From the NCBI RefSeq assembly GCF_900170025.1, contig NZ_FWEX01000006.1, positions 2,509,236-2,573,235 of the forward strand: a stretch of 64,000 nt of DNA, read 5' to 3'. Position numbers and translations under genes: made by a program. Within the stretch, counting starts at the first letter, position 1. Each line of letters begins with the position of its first letter. The notes under the pieces are model-generated. The model was given only the letters and a program-made list of their open reading frames with translations, was not told where the DNA came from and ran no database searches. This stretch comes from Nitrospira sp. ND1 (GTDB lineage Bacteria; Nitrospirota; Nitrospiria; Nitrospirales; Nitrospiraceae). Below, in pieces: positions 63,279 through 64,000 of this stretch.

Positions 63279-63596
63279 TCACCGGGAGAGGTCGGGGCGA
63301 ATCTCGAGATCGTTCTTGACCCGCTTCACACCTTTGACCTGTCGAGCCAATTCTGCCGCTCTCGCCTTTCGCTCAGCCTTGGGTACTGTCCCCGTCAGGG
63401 TGACGGTTCCACCTTCCGTGGCTACGACGATACCATCGAGATCGCCTGAGCGATCCTCCGCCAGCTGGGTTTCCACCTGCTGAGTGATCACACTATCTTT
63501 CGGGGCATCCGGTGGTATTGTACCTATGGGCAATAGGCATCCGGCAGTCAGACACAAGAGCAGCAACAGATAGCGCAGCGTGTGAAATCGAGGCAT
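63279..63596 (-). CDS. BON-domain lipoprotein
   Basis: The 105-residue product begins with a lipoprotein signal (LLLLLCLTAGC, cysteine 20). The mature part is one BON domain (VITQQVETQLAEDRSGDLDG, VATEGGTVTLTGTVPKAERK, AELARQVKGVKRVKNDLEIR), which binds phospholipid or supports the cell envelope. It is probably an outer-membrane or periplasmic factor, as in OsmY-type proteins. It converges with the AsmA-like gene. Confidence 0.85.
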   Translation of the reverse strand: MPRFHTLRYLLLLLCLTAGCLLPIGTIPPDAPKDSVITQQVETQLAEDRSGDLDGIVVATEGGTVTLTGTVPKAERKARAAELARQVKGVKRVKNDLEIRPDLSR

Positions 63597-63744
63597 AGGG
63601 CTCCCGGTATTCAGGTGATGAGTGCGGACCGTGCGTCGATCTTGGCATAGCGAAACGCTCTTTTTCCACGTCGGAGTTTGTGATTGCGAGCGCATAGCGC
63701 AACGGGCATCATGCGCTGCGCTGAGCGAAATTATGCAGGGGGGA

Positions 63745-64000
63745 ATGGCAGTGGCATCGATCGATCTCTGTATCGTAGGCGCCGGAGCGGCCGGGTTGGC
63801 GGCCGGTATTTTTGCCGCCGAGCAGAACCCGCATCTGAGAATCGAATTGCTGGACGGGGCAAAGACTATCGGCGCCAAGATCCTGGTTTCCGGCGGCGGC
63901 CGCTGCAATGTCACCCATGATGTGGTGACGCCGGATGATTTTTTCGGCACCCGCCATCTGGTTCGCAATGTGCTCGCCGCCTTTCCGGTGGAGGAAACGG
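63745..64000 (+). CDS. HI0933-type flavoprotein, 5' part (runs off window)
   Basis: The partial gene starts near 63745 (ATG) or 63751 (GTG, better placed relative to the AGGGGGGA site) and encodes the FAD-binding start ASIDLCIVGAGAAGLAAGIF, then IGAKILVSGGGRCNVTHDVV, the hallmark of the HI0933 flavoprotein family. It is the second such protein in the window, related to the one at 57028. The 3' part is outside the window. Confidence 0.8.
   Translation, partial: MAVASIDLCIVGAGAAGLAAGIFAAEQNPHLRIELLDGAKTIGAKILVSGGGRCNVTHDVVTPDDFFGTRHLVRNVLAAFPVEET

Overview
The window is a GC-rich bacterial chromosome segment. It resembles Nitrospira (phylum Nitrospirota): it carries a likely hopanoid C-3 methylase (HpnR), a di-haem cytochrome c, many lipoproteins and secreted TPR proteins, CBS proteins with an uncharacterised N-terminal domain, and two families of long hairpin-shaped intergenic repeats. 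That assignment is inference; there is no rRNA or tRNA in the window to settle it.

Layout. 0.3-1.1 kb: a VapBC-like toxin-antitoxin pair whose toxin gene is broken by a roughly 100-bp MITE. 1.2-3.2 kb: a PAP2 phosphatase and a TPR lipoprotein, followed by a hairpin repeat. 3.86-6.9 kb: an AT-rich, probably acquired four-gene operon (unknown protein, AAA+ ATPase, two-TM SLATT-like protein, 53-residue protein), the best candidate here for an undescribed conflict or defence system. 7.4-11.6 kb: a RelE/ParE-type toxin-antitoxin pair and secreted or lipoprotein genes, including a metzincin-like protease. 11.7-16.5 kb: the radical SAM HpnR-like enzyme, a tandem cupredoxin-like protein coupled to an SAM methyltransferase, and an unknown protein. 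16.8-30.2 kb: transporters, TPR, CBS, zinc-ribbon, degenerate AAA, DUF5069, GIY-YIG, gluconokinase, SnoaL-like, DUF2127, cytochrome c, Crp/Fnr and an outer-membrane barrel. 30.5-36.9 kb: a CBS protein, pyrophosphatase, DEAD-box RNA helicase, a second SF2 helicase, a second degenerate AAA protein and a tiny zinc protein. 37.4-41.4 kb: release factor 3 and an IS1182-type element with a broken transposase inside a repeat-rich zone. 41.7-45.2 kb: a large PLD-nuclease/SF2-helicase protein with a small partner, probably an acquired defence gene. 45.2-48.8 kb: VF530, YaeQ, SUI1/YciH, AlkC-like and SDR genes. 49-52.2 kb: an IS110-family element, an RHS relic and a ribbon-helix-helix pair with a palindromic operator. 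52.5-64 kb: aldo/keto reductase, NhaP-type antiporter, outer-membrane barrel, a tightly coupled GNAT/C39-like/flavoprotein/hydrolase operon, a nitrilase-family protein, a large AsmA-like protein, a BON lipoprotein and the start of a second HI0933-type flavoprotein.

Two themes stand out. First, intergenic repeats (families A and B) have a conserved core held between arms that differ from copy to copy yet stay complementary within each copy; they sit just after stop codons. Second, two paralogous proteins keep the AAA scaffold but have lost the P-loop, and carry lysine/alanine-rich tails like histone H1. No CRISPR array, rRNA or tRNA gene was seen.
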